Shown one piece after another: positions 1 through 9,035 of a stretch of DNA of 64,000 nt. Position 1 is the stretch's first letter; the number at the start of each line of letters is the position of its first letter. This stretch comes from Alkalispirochaeta americana (GTDB lineage Bacteria > Spirochaetota > Spirochaetia > DSM-27196 > Alkalispirochaetaceae): positions 62,001-126,000 of the forward strand of contig NZ_FTMS01000003.1 in NCBI RefSeq assembly GCF_900156105.1. The letters run 5' to 3'. The position numbers were made by a program, and so were the translations under genes. Under the pieces are notes generated by a model, which had not been told where the DNA came from, did not search any database, and saw nothing but the letters and a program-made list of their open reading frames with translations.

Positions 1-5
1 CAAAA

Positions 6-1040
6 ATGGCGTTCCCGAAATTGCGGCTCCTTGCCCCGGCGACTCCCTCCTTTTCGTTGCCTGCCGGGCGGATTGGTTTCTTTACCCTGGATGAACGGGA
101 TATCCCGCTCCACGCGGCGGCCATTCTTTGTGCTGTTCTGGTGAACATGCTCCTGTTGTCCGTGTCGGTGGACAAGATCATTCTCTCCCGGATAATTCCC
201 TCGATTACTCTACCCGACGTTTCCGGGGTGGTTGTTCGCTCTCCCCTGAGCCGCGAAGAGAGCGATTTTTCCGTGATCGGAGAGGTTTTGGGGGTCGATA
301 CCGACGAGTTCTCGCAGCTTCAGGTTGAGACCTACCAGCTGCAACGAGGCGATACTCTGGGAGAGATCGCGCTTCGCCATAATCTCTCCATGGATACGCT
401 GATCAGTTTTAACCGCATCGAAGATGTGCGGCGGATTCAGGCGGGGGCCACCTTCCAGATTCCTGATCGGGACGGGCTTCTCTACACGGTGCGTCGGGGC
501 GATACCCTGGCCCGGGTTGCCGATCGGCAGGGATCATCGGTGAACGCCATTCTCGATGCCAACGATCTGCGTAGCGAGGTTCTTCAGGAAGGACAGGTTC
601 TCTTTGTGCCGGGAGCGCGCCTGAACGAGACGGAGCGCCGGATTATTCTGGGCGAGCTCTTCGCCTGGCCCATGCGGGGACGGATCAGCAGCGGTTTTGG
701 CATGAGACCCGATCCGTTCACAGGGCAACGGCGGTTTCACAACGGCCTTGATATCGTGAACTCCATGAGAACTCCCGTCCGGGCGGCTGCCTCGGGCAGG
801 GTCGTTCATGTCGAGAGCCAGATAGGCAACTACGGGCGCTTTGTTATTCTGCGCCATGCCGATGGGTTCCAGACGCTTTATGCGCATCTGGATAGTTATT
901 CGGTTCGGGTGGGGCAAAACGTTTCCCGGGGGCAACAGATTGGGGCCATGGGAAACTCCGGGCGAAGTACCGGTCCCCATCTGCACTTTTCTGTGATCCA
1001 TAACGGGCGATTTGTGAATCCCATGAGGTACCTGCACTGA
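6..1040 (+). CDS. LysM / M23-family murein endopeptidase
   Basis: Likely a membrane-anchored peptidoglycan DD-endopeptidase (LytM/NlpD type) acting on the cell wall from the periplasmic side. One hydrophobic segment lies near residues 35-58, so the N-terminus is cytoplasmic. Two LysM domains follow (about 108-150 and 158-205; both contain RGDTL). The C-terminal M23 domain spans about 225-340 and keeps the zinc-binding pattern HNGLD and the HLHF motif close to the C-terminus, so it is predicted to be active rather than an EnvC/NlpD-like activator. The window starts 5 bases upstream, so a longer N-terminus cannot be excluded. Family call is firm; exact substrate bond is inference. Confidence 0.9.
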   Translation: MAFPKLRLLAPATPSFSLPAGRIGFFTLDERDIPLHAAAILCAVLVNMLLLSVSVDKIILSRIIPSITLPDVSGVVVRSPLSREESDFSVIGEVLGVDTDEFSQLQVETYQLQRGDTLGEIALRHNLSMDTLISFNRIEDVRRIQAGATFQIPDRDGLLYTVRRGDTLARVADRQGSSVNAILDANDLRSEVLQEGQVLFVPGARLNETERRIILGELFAWPMRGRISSGFGMRPDPFTGQRRFHNGLDIVNSMRTPVRAAASGRVVHVESQIGNYGRFVILRHADGFQTLYAHLDSYSVRVGQNVSRGQQIGAMGNSGRSTGPHLHFSVIHNGRFVNPMRYLH

Positions 1041-1107
1041 CCTCGGAAGGACTGACCCCGAGATGATTGGCCACCCGAGAGGATTGCCCCCCGAGAGGAG
1101 TGAGAAG

Positions 1108-1182
1108 ATGAGAAAGACTGTTGTTGCCGTGACGCTTCTGCTGGCGCTATTCTCGTTCATCAACGCCTACTCTCTGATATAG
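1108..1182 (+). CDS. possible 24-residue membrane/signal-like peptide
   Basis: A very short reading frame preceded by a GAGGAG-like ribosome-binding site ending 7 bases before its ATG. The predicted peptide starts MRKT and continues as a hydrophobic stretch to a TAG stop (residues 5-20), which looks like a signal peptide or a single membrane helix. It could be a genuine small membrane peptide, the stump of a truncated secreted protein, or chance. I do not recognise it. It follows the murein endopeptidase by 67 bases in the same direction. Confidence 0.3.
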   Translation: MRKTVVAVTLLLALFSFINAYSLI

Positions 1183-1226
1183 CGCCGATAGAGCCTGGTC
1201 AACAGGGGGAGTCAGTTGGAAGAGGA

Positions 1227-1246
1227 GCCAGCCCCGCAGGGCTGGC
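1227..1246 (-). terminator. GC-rich hairpin downstream of secA
   Basis: Perfect 8-bp inverted repeat (GCCAGCCC / GGGCTGGC) with a 4-base loop, 9 bases past the secA stop codon. On the minus strand it is followed by a pyrimidine-rich run rather than a clean T-tract. It could also serve the short plus-strand frame ending at 1182. Confidence 0.5.
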
Positions 1247-1255
1247 CCGGAGAAG

Positions 1256-3991
1256 CTACTTGCCGTGGCAGTGTTTGTACTTCTTGCCGCTGCCGCAGGG
1301 GCAGAGGTCGTTTCTGCCCACCTTGGGCACGGTCCTGCGGACCTGGCTCTGGCGGGGAAGGCTTCCTTCCTGCGGAGCCGGCCCCCGGCCGCCTCCTGCC
1401 GGGCCTGATCCCAGGAGGCTGGTGCTGCTGTGTTGTGCCGTACCCTGGGCAACCCCTGCGGGACGGCGCTCTTCCATGCCCGTGGCCCTGATGGCAAACA
1501 TGAGCCGGGCAATTTTTGTCCTGATATCGGCCAGGAACTCGTCAAAGATGCGGAACCCCTCCAGCTTGTATTCCAGCAGGGGGTTTTTCTGGGCGTACCC
1601 CCGCAAATAGACCGCCTCGCGGAGCTCCTCCAGGTTTTCCAGATGCTCCTGCCAGCGCTGATCGATGGTGCGGATGTACTCGATGCGGATAATGTAGTTC
1701 AGCCGCTCCTGCCCCACGACCTCCTCTTTCTGGGCCAGCTCCTGGCGCATCTCCGTGAGGATAGTCTTGCGGAACGCCTCCTGATCCAATCCTGCGTAGT
1801 CTGGTGCTTCCCGGGGAGCAAAAAAGAGCAACTGCTCCTGGAGCAATCCCAGGAGATGCTGCGCCTGGGCCTCCTGAAGTGAGCCGCTTACGGGGTGTTC
1901 CTCAAGGATCTCTTCCAGGACATCCTCGGCGGTATTCATGATGCGCTGGATCAGCGCTGCGTCTTCCATGATGGCATCGCGCTGGCTGTAGACAACCTTG
2001 CGCTGTTCGTTCACCACATCGTCGTATTCAAGGAGGTGCTTCCTGATATCGAAGTTCCGCTCCTCTACCTTGTTCTGCGCCCGCTCGATGCTTTTGTTGA
2101 TCATGGAGTGGTTCAGCGGTTCACCCGGCTCAAGGCCCCGTTCCATGATGGACTTCAGGTTGAACCGGCCGCCGCCAAAGAGGCGCATCAGGTCGTCGTC
2201 CATGGAGAGAAAAAAGCGGGATTCGCCGGGATCGCCCTGGCGACCGCTTCGCCCCCGGAGCTGGTTATCGATCCGTCGTGATTCGTGACGTTCTGTTCCC
2301 AGGACAAAGAGCCCTCCCAGGGATTGCACTTCCTGGTAATCCTGGCGCCATTTTGCGCGCTCCCGGGCGATTGCCTGCTGGATCTCTTCGGGCGAGGCCT
2401 CTTCCGGAAGGGAGCGGCGGGCCCTGAACTCGGGGTTTCCTCCCAGTTTGATGTCCGTACCGCGACCAGCCATGTTGGTGGCGATGGTGATAGAGCCTTT
2501 GGCACCCGCCTCGGCAACAATGAGGGCTTCCCGGGCGTGGTTCTTGGCGTTCAGAACCTCGTGACGAACGCCCCGTTTTTTGAGCATCTGCGAGAGTTCT
2601 TCCGATTTCTCGATGGAGATTGTGCCGACCAGCACAGGCTGTCCCTTTTTGTGAAGCCGCTCCAGCTCGTCGCAAATGGCGTTGTATTTGTCCCGGGAGG
2701 AGACGTAGATCACGTCGTCCTGATCAATCCGCGCCACGGGGCGGTTTGTGGGGATCACCACCACGTCAAGGCCGTAGATGTTTCCGAACTCCTTGGCCTC
2801 GGTCTCGGCGGTTCCTGTCATGCCCGAGATCTTGTTGTACATACGGAAGAAGTTCTGGAAGGTGATCGTTGCAAGGGTGCGGTTGCGGGCGGCCACGCGG
2901 ATTCGTTCCTTGGCTTCGATCGCCTGGTGGAGCCCCTCGCTGTAGCGACGTCCGTGGAGAATTCGTCCGGTGAACTCGTCCACGATCTCCACCTTGCTGT
3001 CCTTTACAACGTACTGCTGATCCTTGTGAAAGAGGCGGTGCGCCCGCAGGGCCTGTGTGGCGTAGTGGATATACTCAAAGTTTTCCTGGTCGAAGATACT
3101 GCCGCTGATGATCTTGCGCCGTACCAGAAGCTCTTCCAGGTGGTTGAGCCCCTGATCGGTGAAGCTGATCTTGCGGGTCTTTTCCTCAACCTTGTAATCA
3201 CCCTGGGGCTCTTCGGGATAGTCTCCCGTCTCGGGGTCCTTGGCTGCTTCCTGGAGATCCAGAACAACCTGGTTGACCTCGCGAAACTTGCTGGTATCGT
3301 CGTTGGTCTGGCCCGAGATGATCAGGGGCGTTCGGGCTTCGTCGATCAGGATGGAGTCGATCTCGTCGATGATACAGTAGGTATGGCCCCGCTGGACCTT
3401 GCCGCTCTGGTCGTAGCGCATATTGTCCCGGAGGTAATCGAACCCGAACTCGTTATTTGTTCCGTAGGTGATGTCCTTGCGGTAGGCCACATGGCGGGCA
3501 TCGTTGTCCATGTCGGAAACGATGTACCCCACGGAGACCCCCAGGTATTCGAAGACGGGGCCCATCCAGGATGCGTCCCGTTCCGCCAGGTAGTCGTTCA
3601 CGGTAATTACATGAACGCCCTTGCCGGTGAGGCTGTTCAGATAGGCCGCCGAGACCGACGAGAGGGTCTTTCCTTCACCGGTCTTCATCTCCATGATCTT
3701 GCCCTGGTGGAGAACAATGGCTCCCAGGAGCTGAACATCGTAGGGACGTTCTCCCAGAACCCTGCGGGCGGCCTCGCGGGCCACGGCAAAGGCCTGGGGG
3801 AGGATATCGTCCAGGGAACGGCCCTCCTGAACCTCCTTTCGCCACTGGGCAGTGCAGCTGAGGATCTCCTCCCGGGAGAGTTTTTGGGCCCACGACTCCT
3901 GGGCATTGATGTTCCGCAAGATTGGCAGAAGCTTCTTGAGGTCCGCTTCCGATTTGGACCCGAATAGTATCTGGATGACTGTGTCGAGCAT
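1256..3991 (-). CDS. secA: Preprotein translocase ATPase SecA
   Basis: Motor ATPase that drives unfolded preproteins through SecYEG. The 911-residue length is normal. Walker A is MKTGEGKT at residues 102-109, the DEAD-like Walker B region reads [13 protein letters not shown], and the helicase-motif region [14 protein letters not shown] and the arginine-finger region [13 protein letters not shown] are intact. The C-terminus ends in the zinc-binding SEC-C motif [12 protein letters not shown], used for SecB/ribosome contact in many bacteria. The start ATG lies only 10 bases downstream of a good -10 box, with no Shine-Dalgarno, so the mRNA may be nearly leaderless. It is divergent from the lipoprotein gene at 4078. 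Confidence 0.98.
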   Translation of the reverse strand: MLDTVIQILFGSKSEADLKKLLPILRNINAQESWAQKLSREEILSCTAQWRKEVQEGRSLDDILPQAFAVAREAARRVLGERPYDVQLLGAIVLHQGKIMEMKTGEGKTLSSVSAAYLNSLTGKGVHVITVNDYLAERDASWMGPVFEYLGVSVGYIVSDMDNDARHVAYRKDITYGTNNEFGFDYLRDNMRYDQSGKVQRGHTYCIIDEIDSILIDEARTPLIISGQTNDDTSKFREVNQVVLDLQEAAKDPETGDYPEEPQGDYKVEEKTRKISFTDQGLNHLEELLVRRKIISGSIFDQENFEYIHYATQALRAHRLFHKDQQYVVKDSKVEIVDEFTGRILHGRRYSEGLHQAIEAKERIRVAARNRTLATITFQNFFRMYNKISGMTGTAETEAKEFGNIYGLDVVVIPTNRPVARIDQDDVIYVSSRDKYNAICDELERLHKKGQPVLVGTISIEKSEELSQMLKKRGVRHEVLNAKNHAREALIVAEAGAKGSITIATNMAGRGTDIKLGGNPEFRARRSLPEEASPEEIQQAIARERAKWRQDYQEVQSLGGLFVLGTERHESRRIDNQLRGRSGRQGDPGESRFFLSMDDDLMRLFGGGRFNLKSIMERGLEPGEPLNHSMINKSIERAQNKVEERNFDIRKHLLEYDDVVNEQRKVVYSQRDAIMEDAALIQRIMNTAEDVLEEILEEHPVSGSLQEAQAQHLLGLLQEQLLFFAPREAPDYAGLDQEAFRKTILTEMRQELAQKEEVVGQERLNYIIRIEYIRTIDQRWQEHLENLEELREAVYLRGYAQKNPLLEYKLEGFRIFDEFLADIRTKIARLMFAIRATGMEERRPAGVAQGTAQHSSTSLLGSGPAGGGRGPAPQEGSLPRQSQVRRTVPKVGRNDLCPCGSGKKYKHCHGK

Positions 3992-4001
3992 AGCGTTTTA
4001 G

Positions 4002-4029
4002 ACTATACTGCAGGAACCTGAGCGGTCAA
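4002..4029 (-). promoter_or_regulatory. sigma70-type promoter of secA
   Basis: On the minus strand TTGACC (4029-4024) and TATAGT (4007-4002) are separated by 16 bases. Only 10 bases lie between the -10 box and the secA ATG, which predicts a 5' leader of about 4 bases. Confidence 0.6.
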
Positions 4030-4037
4030 GGACAGCG

Positions 4038-4067
4038 TTGACAGGTACAGCGGCCGGTCGGTACTAT
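4038..4067 (+). promoter_or_regulatory. sigma70-type promoter of lipoprotein gene
   Basis: Consensus TTGACA at 4038-4043 and TACTAT at 4062-4067, spaced by 18 bases. The ATG at 4078 begins 10 bases after the -10 box, the same distance as in the divergent secA promoter, again predicting an almost leaderless message. Confidence 0.6.
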
Positions 4068-4077
4068 TCCCCTCACC

Positions 4078-5289
4078 ATGGCTGATGCAACGCGCCCTTT
4101 CCCTGTTCTGTCCCTGACAGGCTTGTCTGCTCTTCTTCTATCACTTCTCTTCTCCCTTCTTTTCTCGGGGTGCGACGATTCTGCGGCGGTGATTCTTGAG
4201 CGGGAGGAGCGATTTCGGCTCGGCCTGGGGTTTCTGGAAGACGAGCTGGGGCTCTTTGGCAGAGACAACACGGTGCCCCAGCAACCCAATTCGGTGGTCA
4301 TGCGCGATGGCCTTGTTTTTGTGGGGAACGGCAGTGCCAACAAGATCATGGGCTTTACCTCCTTCGGCGATCTGGTTCGTCTGATCTATCAGCCCCGTGA
4401 CAACCCCCGGCCTGTAACATTATCCGAGGGTAACTTCGGCGAGGAATCGGGAACTCGCCGGGCCGTGCCGTTTCCTTTCGAGGGCCTTGGGCGGATCGCT
4501 GTGGATTCCCGCCGATTTCTCTACGCCGAGGATCGGATTCCCCGTAACCGGGCGATCTGGGACGAGGAGCTGGGGGTGCATTTAAATCGTCAGATCTTCC
4601 GGTTCGACAACAACGGCCAGATGGTTGATTACCTGGGGCAGGAGGGAATAGGAGGAACCCCCTTTCCCTTCATTCATGATCTGACCGTGACCAAACGGGA
4701 CGAGTTGGCCGTGATCACCCGGATCAAAGAGGGATTTATCTCCTTTTTTTATTCATCGGAAGGTGATTTTCTCACAGCTGTGGAGATTGGTCGGGACCGG
4801 TTGCCCCTGCCCTCGGAGGATGAAGGGTATATACCGGTTCTGAACGAGGTGGTTGCCGGAGTGGATGAGCCGCGCCTGTATGTGAAAATATCCTATTACC
4901 GGGCGCAAAAGGATGCTGCTGCGGGCAGGGATCACGGGATTGCCCTGGATCACGCCCGGGTCTATTGGATCGATCTGGTATCCGGGCGCTACGAAGGCTT
5001 TGTGGAACTGCCCCGGGGTAACGGTGAGGAGCATTTTGAGCTGACGGGAGTTGCCCGGGGAGAACATCTCTTTCTGCTCTCCCGGGAGAACCCCTCCAGG
5101 GTTCAGCTGGTGATCATGAACGACGAGGGGCGCGTCCTGCGACGGCGGTCTCTTGAGGTTTCCGAAGTGGATCTGACAGCACGAAGCTTTTATCTCTGTT
5201 ACGATGGGGTTCTTACCGCTCTTCTGGGCTATCACGACCAGGCCCAGGTAGTGTGGTGGCGGAGCGATCGGCTCTTGCCACAGCCCTGA
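4078..5289 (+). CDS. conserved secreted lipoprotein, unknown function
   Basis: 403 residues with a lipoprotein signal peptide: hydrophobic segment about 11-30 and lipobox LFSGC, so Cys32 would be lipidated. The mature part has stretches such as VFVGNGSANKIMGFTSFG, FLYAEDR and HARVYWIDLVSGRYEGF, reminiscent of strand-turn repeats in beta-propeller (NHL-like) proteins. From memory it resembles a spirochaetal family named after Leptospira LIC_12708, but this was not checked. No Shine-Dalgarno precedes the ATG and no other start gives a complete signal peptide. Its stop lies 24 bases before the NAD(P)HX-repair gene, so the two may be cotranscribed. Function unknown. Confidence 0.8.
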   Translation: MADATRPFPVLSLTGLSALLLSLLFSLLFSGCDDSAAVILEREERFRLGLGFLEDELGLFGRDNTVPQQPNSVVMRDGLVFVGNGSANKIMGFTSFGDLVRLIYQPRDNPRPVTLSEGNFGEESGTRRAVPFPFEGLGRIAVDSRRFLYAEDRIPRNRAIWDEELGVHLNRQIFRFDNNGQMVDYLGQEGIGGTPFPFIHDLTVTKRDELAVITRIKEGFISFFYSSEGDFLTAVEIGRDRLPLPSEDEGYIPVLNEVVAGVDEPRLYVKISYYRAQKDAAAGRDHGIALDHARVYWIDLVSGRYEGFVELPRGNGEEHFELTGVARGEHLFLLSRENPSRVQLVIMNDEGRVLRRRSLEVSEVDLTARSFYLCYDGVLTALLGYHDQAQVVWWRSDRLLPQP

Positions 5290-5313
5290 TAGTTTGCTGC
5301 GGGAGGTGTGCCC

Positions 5314-6867
5314 ATGCGCGAGCAGGATCTTCTGGTTTCCTCGGCCGTTATGGCGGGAATAGACGAGGCTGCCCGGGAAAAGCTGGGTATCCCCGGGGCG
5401 GTTCTTATGGAAAACGCCGGCCGGGGAGCCTGGGAGGTGCTCCGGCGGGTTCTTCACACAGAAAAGAACGATCTCTCCCCGGGGCCTCTTGTCTTCTGTG
5501 CAGGCCCGGGAAACAATGGAGGCGATGCCCTGGTGATGGCACGCTGGGCGCTCATGGAAGAGGAGTTCCCTCTGGCGGTGGTCACGTCCCGGGCCAGCCT
5601 GGGTGCTGCTGCGACGGCGCAGTGGGACATCCTGGAGCGTATGGGTGTCACCCGGCTGGTATGGGACGAAGAGCCTGTTCTGGTGAAGGAGCTTCTGGGC
5701 AGAGCCCGGATGATCGTGGACGGTCTGAGCGGAACGGGACTCGCCGGCGCACTTCGAGGGAGCCTCGTCTCGCTGGTGGAGGCCATGAACGCCTCGCCGG
5801 CCCCGATCGCTGCGGTCGATCTCCCGTCGGGTTTTCGCGATGGTCCCGATCCCGCAGACCCCCGGGTTCAGGCCGATGTGACCATTGTGACGGGATACCT
5901 CAAGCTGTCCCTTTTTACTCCCCTGGGACGGCCCGGGGCGGGGCGGCTGTTTCAGGTAGATCCGGGATTTCCTCCTGCCCTGGTGCGGGACGCCAGGGAT
6001 TCCGGAGATACCGACCGGTTTCAGGTGCGGCTGGTGAATCCTGAAGACCTTCCGGTTCCGCTTGTGCCTGCTGACGCCCACAAGGGTATGCGCGGCAGGG
6101 TGGGGGTGATCGGCGGTGCTCCCGGTACAGAGGGCGCGCCCCTCCTGGCAGGGTTGGGGGCTCTCTACGGCGGAGCCGGAATGGTGAGAATCTGCAGCGG
6201 GGGCGGCCAGGCAGCAGGCGGCTACGATCCCTCTCTTATGGTGAGCAGCGATACCCGGGAGAGCAGAAACGAGACGGTTGCCTGGGCGTCAGCCCTCGTG
6301 ATCGGCCCGGGGTGGACCGGTGCCAGCCGGGAGGACCTGCAGGAACTGCTCCAGGAAGCTCGGGAACGTTCCCTGCCTGTTGTGGCCGATGCCCAGGCTC
6401 TTCGCCTTCTGGGAGAGGATCTTCTTTCCGGGGGGGGCGGGGGGGATAGCTCCCGGGGGGGCGGGTTTCCCCTGATTCTGACTCCCCATCCGGGGGAACT
6501 CTCGGCGATGCTGGGCTGGTCTGTGCGGGATCTGGCGTGCAACCCCTGGGAAGGGCTTCGACGGACTGTGGAAACCTGTTCTGCTGTGGTTGTTCTGAAG
6601 GGAGCCGTCACCTTCGTTGCTGATCCTGGTGGTCAGATCACGCTTTTTGACGGCCGTTGTCCTGCGCTGGCAACGGCTGGAAGCGGTGATGTTCTGGCGG
6701 GGCTTGTCGGGGCCTTTTGTGCCGCAGGGATGGAGGCGAGCAAGGCTGCCCGGACCGCTGTGGCGATCCACCTCCGGGCAGGCCGACATCTGGCCTCGCA
6801 ACGAGGGTGGTTCACGGCCCGCGATCTGGCCCGTTCGCTGGGCACTTTTTCCGGAGGTCTTTCATGA
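5314..6867 (+). CDS. nnr: Bifunctional NAD(P)HX epimerase / ADP- or ATP-dependent dehydratase
   Basis: Metabolite-repair enzyme that reconverts hydrated NADH/NADPH to the active cofactor. The N-terminal YjeF_N epimerase domain (about 1-215) shows NAGRGAW, GPGNNGGDAL and the catalytic-region VDGLSGTGL followed by AVDLPSGF. The C-terminal carbohydrate-kinase-like dehydratase (about 245-505) shows HKGMRGRVGVIGG, LTPHPGEL, VVLKG and the ATP-site motif ATAGSGDVLAG. I chose the ATG at 5314 because GGAGG ends 7 bases upstream; a GTG two codons earlier overlaps that site. A G-rich insert (GGGGGDSSRGGG) in the dehydratase domain is unusual but in frame. The following gene overlaps by 4 bases (ATGA). 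Confidence 0.93.
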   Translation: MREQDLLVSSAVMAGIDEAAREKLGIPGAVLMENAGRGAWEVLRRVLHTEKNDLSPGPLVFCAGPGNNGGDALVMARWALMEEEFPLAVVTSRASLGAAATAQWDILERMGVTRLVWDEEPVLVKELLGRARMIVDGLSGTGLAGALRGSLVSLVEAMNASPAPIAAVDLPSGFRDGPDPADPRVQADVTIVTGYLKLSLFTPLGRPGAGRLFQVDPGFPPALVRDARDSGDTDRFQVRLVNPEDLPVPLVPADAHKGMRGRVGVIGGAPGTEGAPLLAGLGALYGGAGMVRICSGGGQAAGGYDPSLMVSSDTRESRNETVAWASALVIGPGWTGASREDLQELLQEARERSLPVVADAQALRLLGEDLLSGGGGGDSSRGGGFPLILTPHPGELSAMLGWSVRDLACNPWEGLRRTVETCSAVVVLKGAVTFVADPGGQITLFDGRCPALATAGSGDVLAGLVGAFCAAGMEASKAARTAVAIHLRAGRHLASQRGWFTARDLARSLGTFSGGLS

Positions 6868-7445
6868 AAGAGGACGATCCTCCGCTCTCTCCTGCTCCCT
6901 GGAGAAACGCGGGGTCCGAGGAACTGCATTTTCACTCCCGCCGGACCGAGATGGAGGCGTGCCGGTCTCGCCGATGGCAACCTCCCCAGGGCAGTTTTTT
7001 TCGCCGCAACCGGGGTCTCGCTATCGCCCTGATCGACGTGGTGGTGGTGATGATTCTCTTTTTCATCTATCTCTTCTTTCTTCGTCCCCTGGCTGGCCAG
7101 GTGCGTCTTGGAGAATATCGCCTTTCCGGGGAGACCTACCTGCTCGCCGAAGAAATTCTGGTGGTGGTGACGATCCGGAATTCCTCGGGCAGCCGCTCCG
7201 GTTCCGATGATCCCGAACCACGGGCCCGGGAACTCGAGGCCGGTGGTTTCCAGGAACCTCAGCCGGTGGTGACCGTTTCCTCCTCCGGTCAGAGGATCTC
7301 CGATCTGGCCCCCCGGGCGGGGCAGGAGCGAAGTATTCCTCTTCGTCTTGCCAGGGAAGACCTTGAGGATGAAGAATCTCTGGAGGTTCTGGTTGTCATC
7401 GGCCGGGATCAAACTGTGTTGTCCATGAAGATCTCCGGCGATTGA
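6864..7445 (+). CDS. single-pass membrane protein, unknown
   Basis: 193 residues, starting at an ATG that overlaps the previous stop as ATGA, with GGAGG 7 bases upstream; translational coupling is likely. A charged N-terminal tail (about 1-48) is followed by one transmembrane helix (about 50-72) and an exported or periplasmic domain of about 120 residues rich in beta-type sequence (VTIRNSSGS, VVTVSSSGQ, EVLVVIGRDQ). The extracytoplasmic part might be an Ig-like fold, but I do not recognise a named family. Confidence 0.75.
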   Translation: MKEDDPPLSPAPWRNAGSEELHFHSRRTEMEACRSRRWQPPQGSFFRRNRGLAIALIDVVVVMILFFIYLFFLRPLAGQVRLGEYRLSGETYLLAEEILVVVTIRNSSGSRSGSDDPEPRARELEAGGFQEPQPVVTVSSSGQRISDLAPRAGQERSIPLRLAREDLEDEESLEVLVVIGRDQTVLSMKISGD

Positions 7446-7502
7446 TCGATTCGACTCAGCGATTTGATTGACCGACAGCCAGGAACAGGGTATTTTTATA
7501 GT

Positions 7503-7916
7503 ATGTACCAAATTTACTTCCTCTCAATTCTTGCTAACGTAATAGCCGGAATCGTTCTTGCCTTTGACCGCATGGACGAGCGTATGCGCCTCCACGCAGT
7601 ATTTAATCCGGAAATGTTCAAGCACACCGGGTTTCGTCTTGCCATGGGGGTTATCGCCTTTGTGGTGGGTTTTCTGAAACTTCTCTCGGTGACCCCTGGT
7701 ACCCCGCCCGTTGTGGGTGATCTTTTTCCCGCTGTGGCAGGAATGCTCATGGGTTTTGCCCTCTGTTTCCAGTATTATCAGGAACGCACCGAGGTAACGA
7801 GTGCTGCCGTGGAATCCCTGGACAGAGTCTTTGGCCGGCATAGTGCAAACCTGGGAATGATCGGCGCTTTTTCCGGAGTGCTTCACTTCTTTCTCCATCG
7901 TGTGCTCTTTCTCTGA
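7503..7916 (+). CDS. small multi-pass membrane protein, unknown
   Basis: 137 residues with about four hydrophobic segments: near the N-terminus (YFLSILANVIAGIVLAF), the middle (LAMGVIAFVVGFLKLLS and DLFPAVAGMLMGFALCF) and the C-terminus (LGMIGAFSGVLHFFLH). An in-frame TTG start 13 codons upstream is possible; I prefer the ATG because the extra residues are not hydrophobic and lack a ribosome-binding site. It sits 57 bases after the previous membrane-protein gene in the same direction. No family assigned. Confidence 0.7.
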   Translation: MYQIYFLSILANVIAGIVLAFDRMDERMRLHAVFNPEMFKHTGFRLAMGVIAFVVGFLKLLSVTPGTPPVVGDLFPAVAGMLMGFALCFQYYQERTEVTSAAVESLDRVFGRHSANLGMIGAFSGVLHFFLHRVLFL

Positions 7917-7956
7917 ACAACGGGTCTTGAATACCGTGCTTCCGGAGAACCTGTAG

Positions 7957-8403
7957 ATGGGGTGTTGTGGACGTTCCGGACGGAAGCTCTTCCGTCAGGG
8001 CCGACTGGTAACGACTGCTGCCGTGGCGTATCAGGAGGGCCGTTTCTTTGCCGCCCAGCGCAAGGAGACGGGAGCCCAGCCCCTGCGGTGGGAGTTTCCG
8101 GGAGGCAAGTGCGACGAGGCAGACCCGGACGAACGCTCCTGTCTTGAACGGGAGTTTCGGGAGGAGTTCGGGGTTTCCGTTACCGTAGGAGACGAGGCAG
8201 GAAGTATCCCTTTCGATCACAAGGGCGTCTCCTACGTGCTGGTGGGCTATTGGGTGCAGATTCCCCCGGAACCGCTGATCCTGAGGGAGCATCTCCAGGC
8301 GGGGTGGTATACTCCCGGGGAGTTGCTTGAGCTGGATCTCTCCGATTCCGATCGTTCCCTGGTGAAAGAAATTCTCCCGTTGGTTGAATCCTCAAGGAGG
8401 TAG
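7957..8403 (+). CDS. Nudix hydrolase (MutT-like)
   Basis: 148 residues of Nudix fold: AVAYQEGRFFAAQRK, then WEFPGGK and a Nudix helix ending REFREEFG. The canonical G-x5-E-x7-REUXEEXGU box has one extra residue before the helix, so the first conserved Glu is displaced to an Asp/Glu-rich DEADPDER segment; the metal-binding EE pair is kept. The resemblance to MutT suggests hydrolysis of an oxidised nucleoside triphosphate, but substrate cannot be read from sequence. GGAG lies 9-12 bases before the ATG. The nitroreductase gene follows after 4 bases. Confidence 0.85.
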   Translation: MGCCGRSGRKLFRQGRLVTTAAVAYQEGRFFAAQRKETGAQPLRWEFPGGKCDEADPDERSCLEREFREEFGVSVTVGDEAGSIPFDHKGVSYVLVGYWVQIPPEPLILREHLQAGWYTPGELLELDLSDSDRSLVKEILPLVESSRR

Positions 8404-8407
8404 AGAT

Positions 8408-8968
8408 ATGGCGGAGATCGTACCGGAAATTCTCAGCCGCCGGGCCAGACGGGCCTACGGGCCGCGCACGCTTGAGAGGGATCTCCTGGAGAGACTCTTG
8501 GAAGCGGCGGTGCTTGCCCCCAGCTGCAACAACAAGCAACCCTGGCGGTTTCTGGTGTGCCACGACGATGACGCCCTGGAGCTTGCCCGGGGAGCTCTTC
8601 TTGGCGGAAACTACTGGGCCCGGGAAGCGCCGGTGCTGCTGGTGGTGACCACCCGGGACGATCTGGATTGCCAGTTGAGCGACAACAGGGAGTATGCTCT
8701 CTTTGATACGGGCCTGGCTGTGATGAACCTCATGCTTCAGGCAACACGGGAGGGGCTCTACGCGCACCCCATGGCGGGTTTTGACCCCCAGATCCTGCGG
8801 AACGCCTTTGCTATCGAGGAAGGAACCCGGATTGTCACAGTGGTGGCTCTGGGGTATCCCGGCGATGAAGGGACTCTGAACGAGAAGCATCGGAAGTCCG
8901 AGGACTCTCCCCGGGAGCGAAAGCCGCTGGTTGAGGTGGTGCAGTGGAACCGATGGGAGCCTCTCTAG
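8408..8968 (+). CDS. nitroreductase-family FMN oxidoreductase
   Basis: 186 residues. The N-terminal signature RRARRAYGPRTLERDLLERLLEAA followed by LAPSCNNKQPWRFLV (split here from a continuous stretch) is that of small nitroreductase-like flavoproteins, which bind FMN as dimers and use NAD(P)H. The C-terminal part EEGTRIVTVVALGYPGD is also typical. The start ATG has AAGGAGG at 8 bases upstream; an earlier in-frame ATG at 8384 lies inside the preceding gene and has no site. Physiological substrate unknown. Confidence 0.88.
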   Translation: MAEIVPEILSRRARRAYGPRTLERDLLERLLEAAVLAPSCNNKQPWRFLVCHDDDALELARGALLGGNYWAREAPVLLVVTTRDDLDCQLSDNREYALFDTGLAVMNLMLQATREGLYAHPMAGFDPQILRNAFAIEEGTRIVTVVALGYPGDEGTLNEKHRKSEDSPRERKPLVEVVQWNRWEPL

Positions 8969-9035
8969 CCGGGTTCGGTAGTGGGGCTCGGCCAGGCAAA
9001 TTGCCCTTTCGGGGCAGATATTTTATTCTCCGACC

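Noticed and set aside
2285-3967. 560-codon plus-strand frame opposite secA
   Set aside because: SecA occupies the other strand completely with intact motifs; the frame has no recognisable domain.
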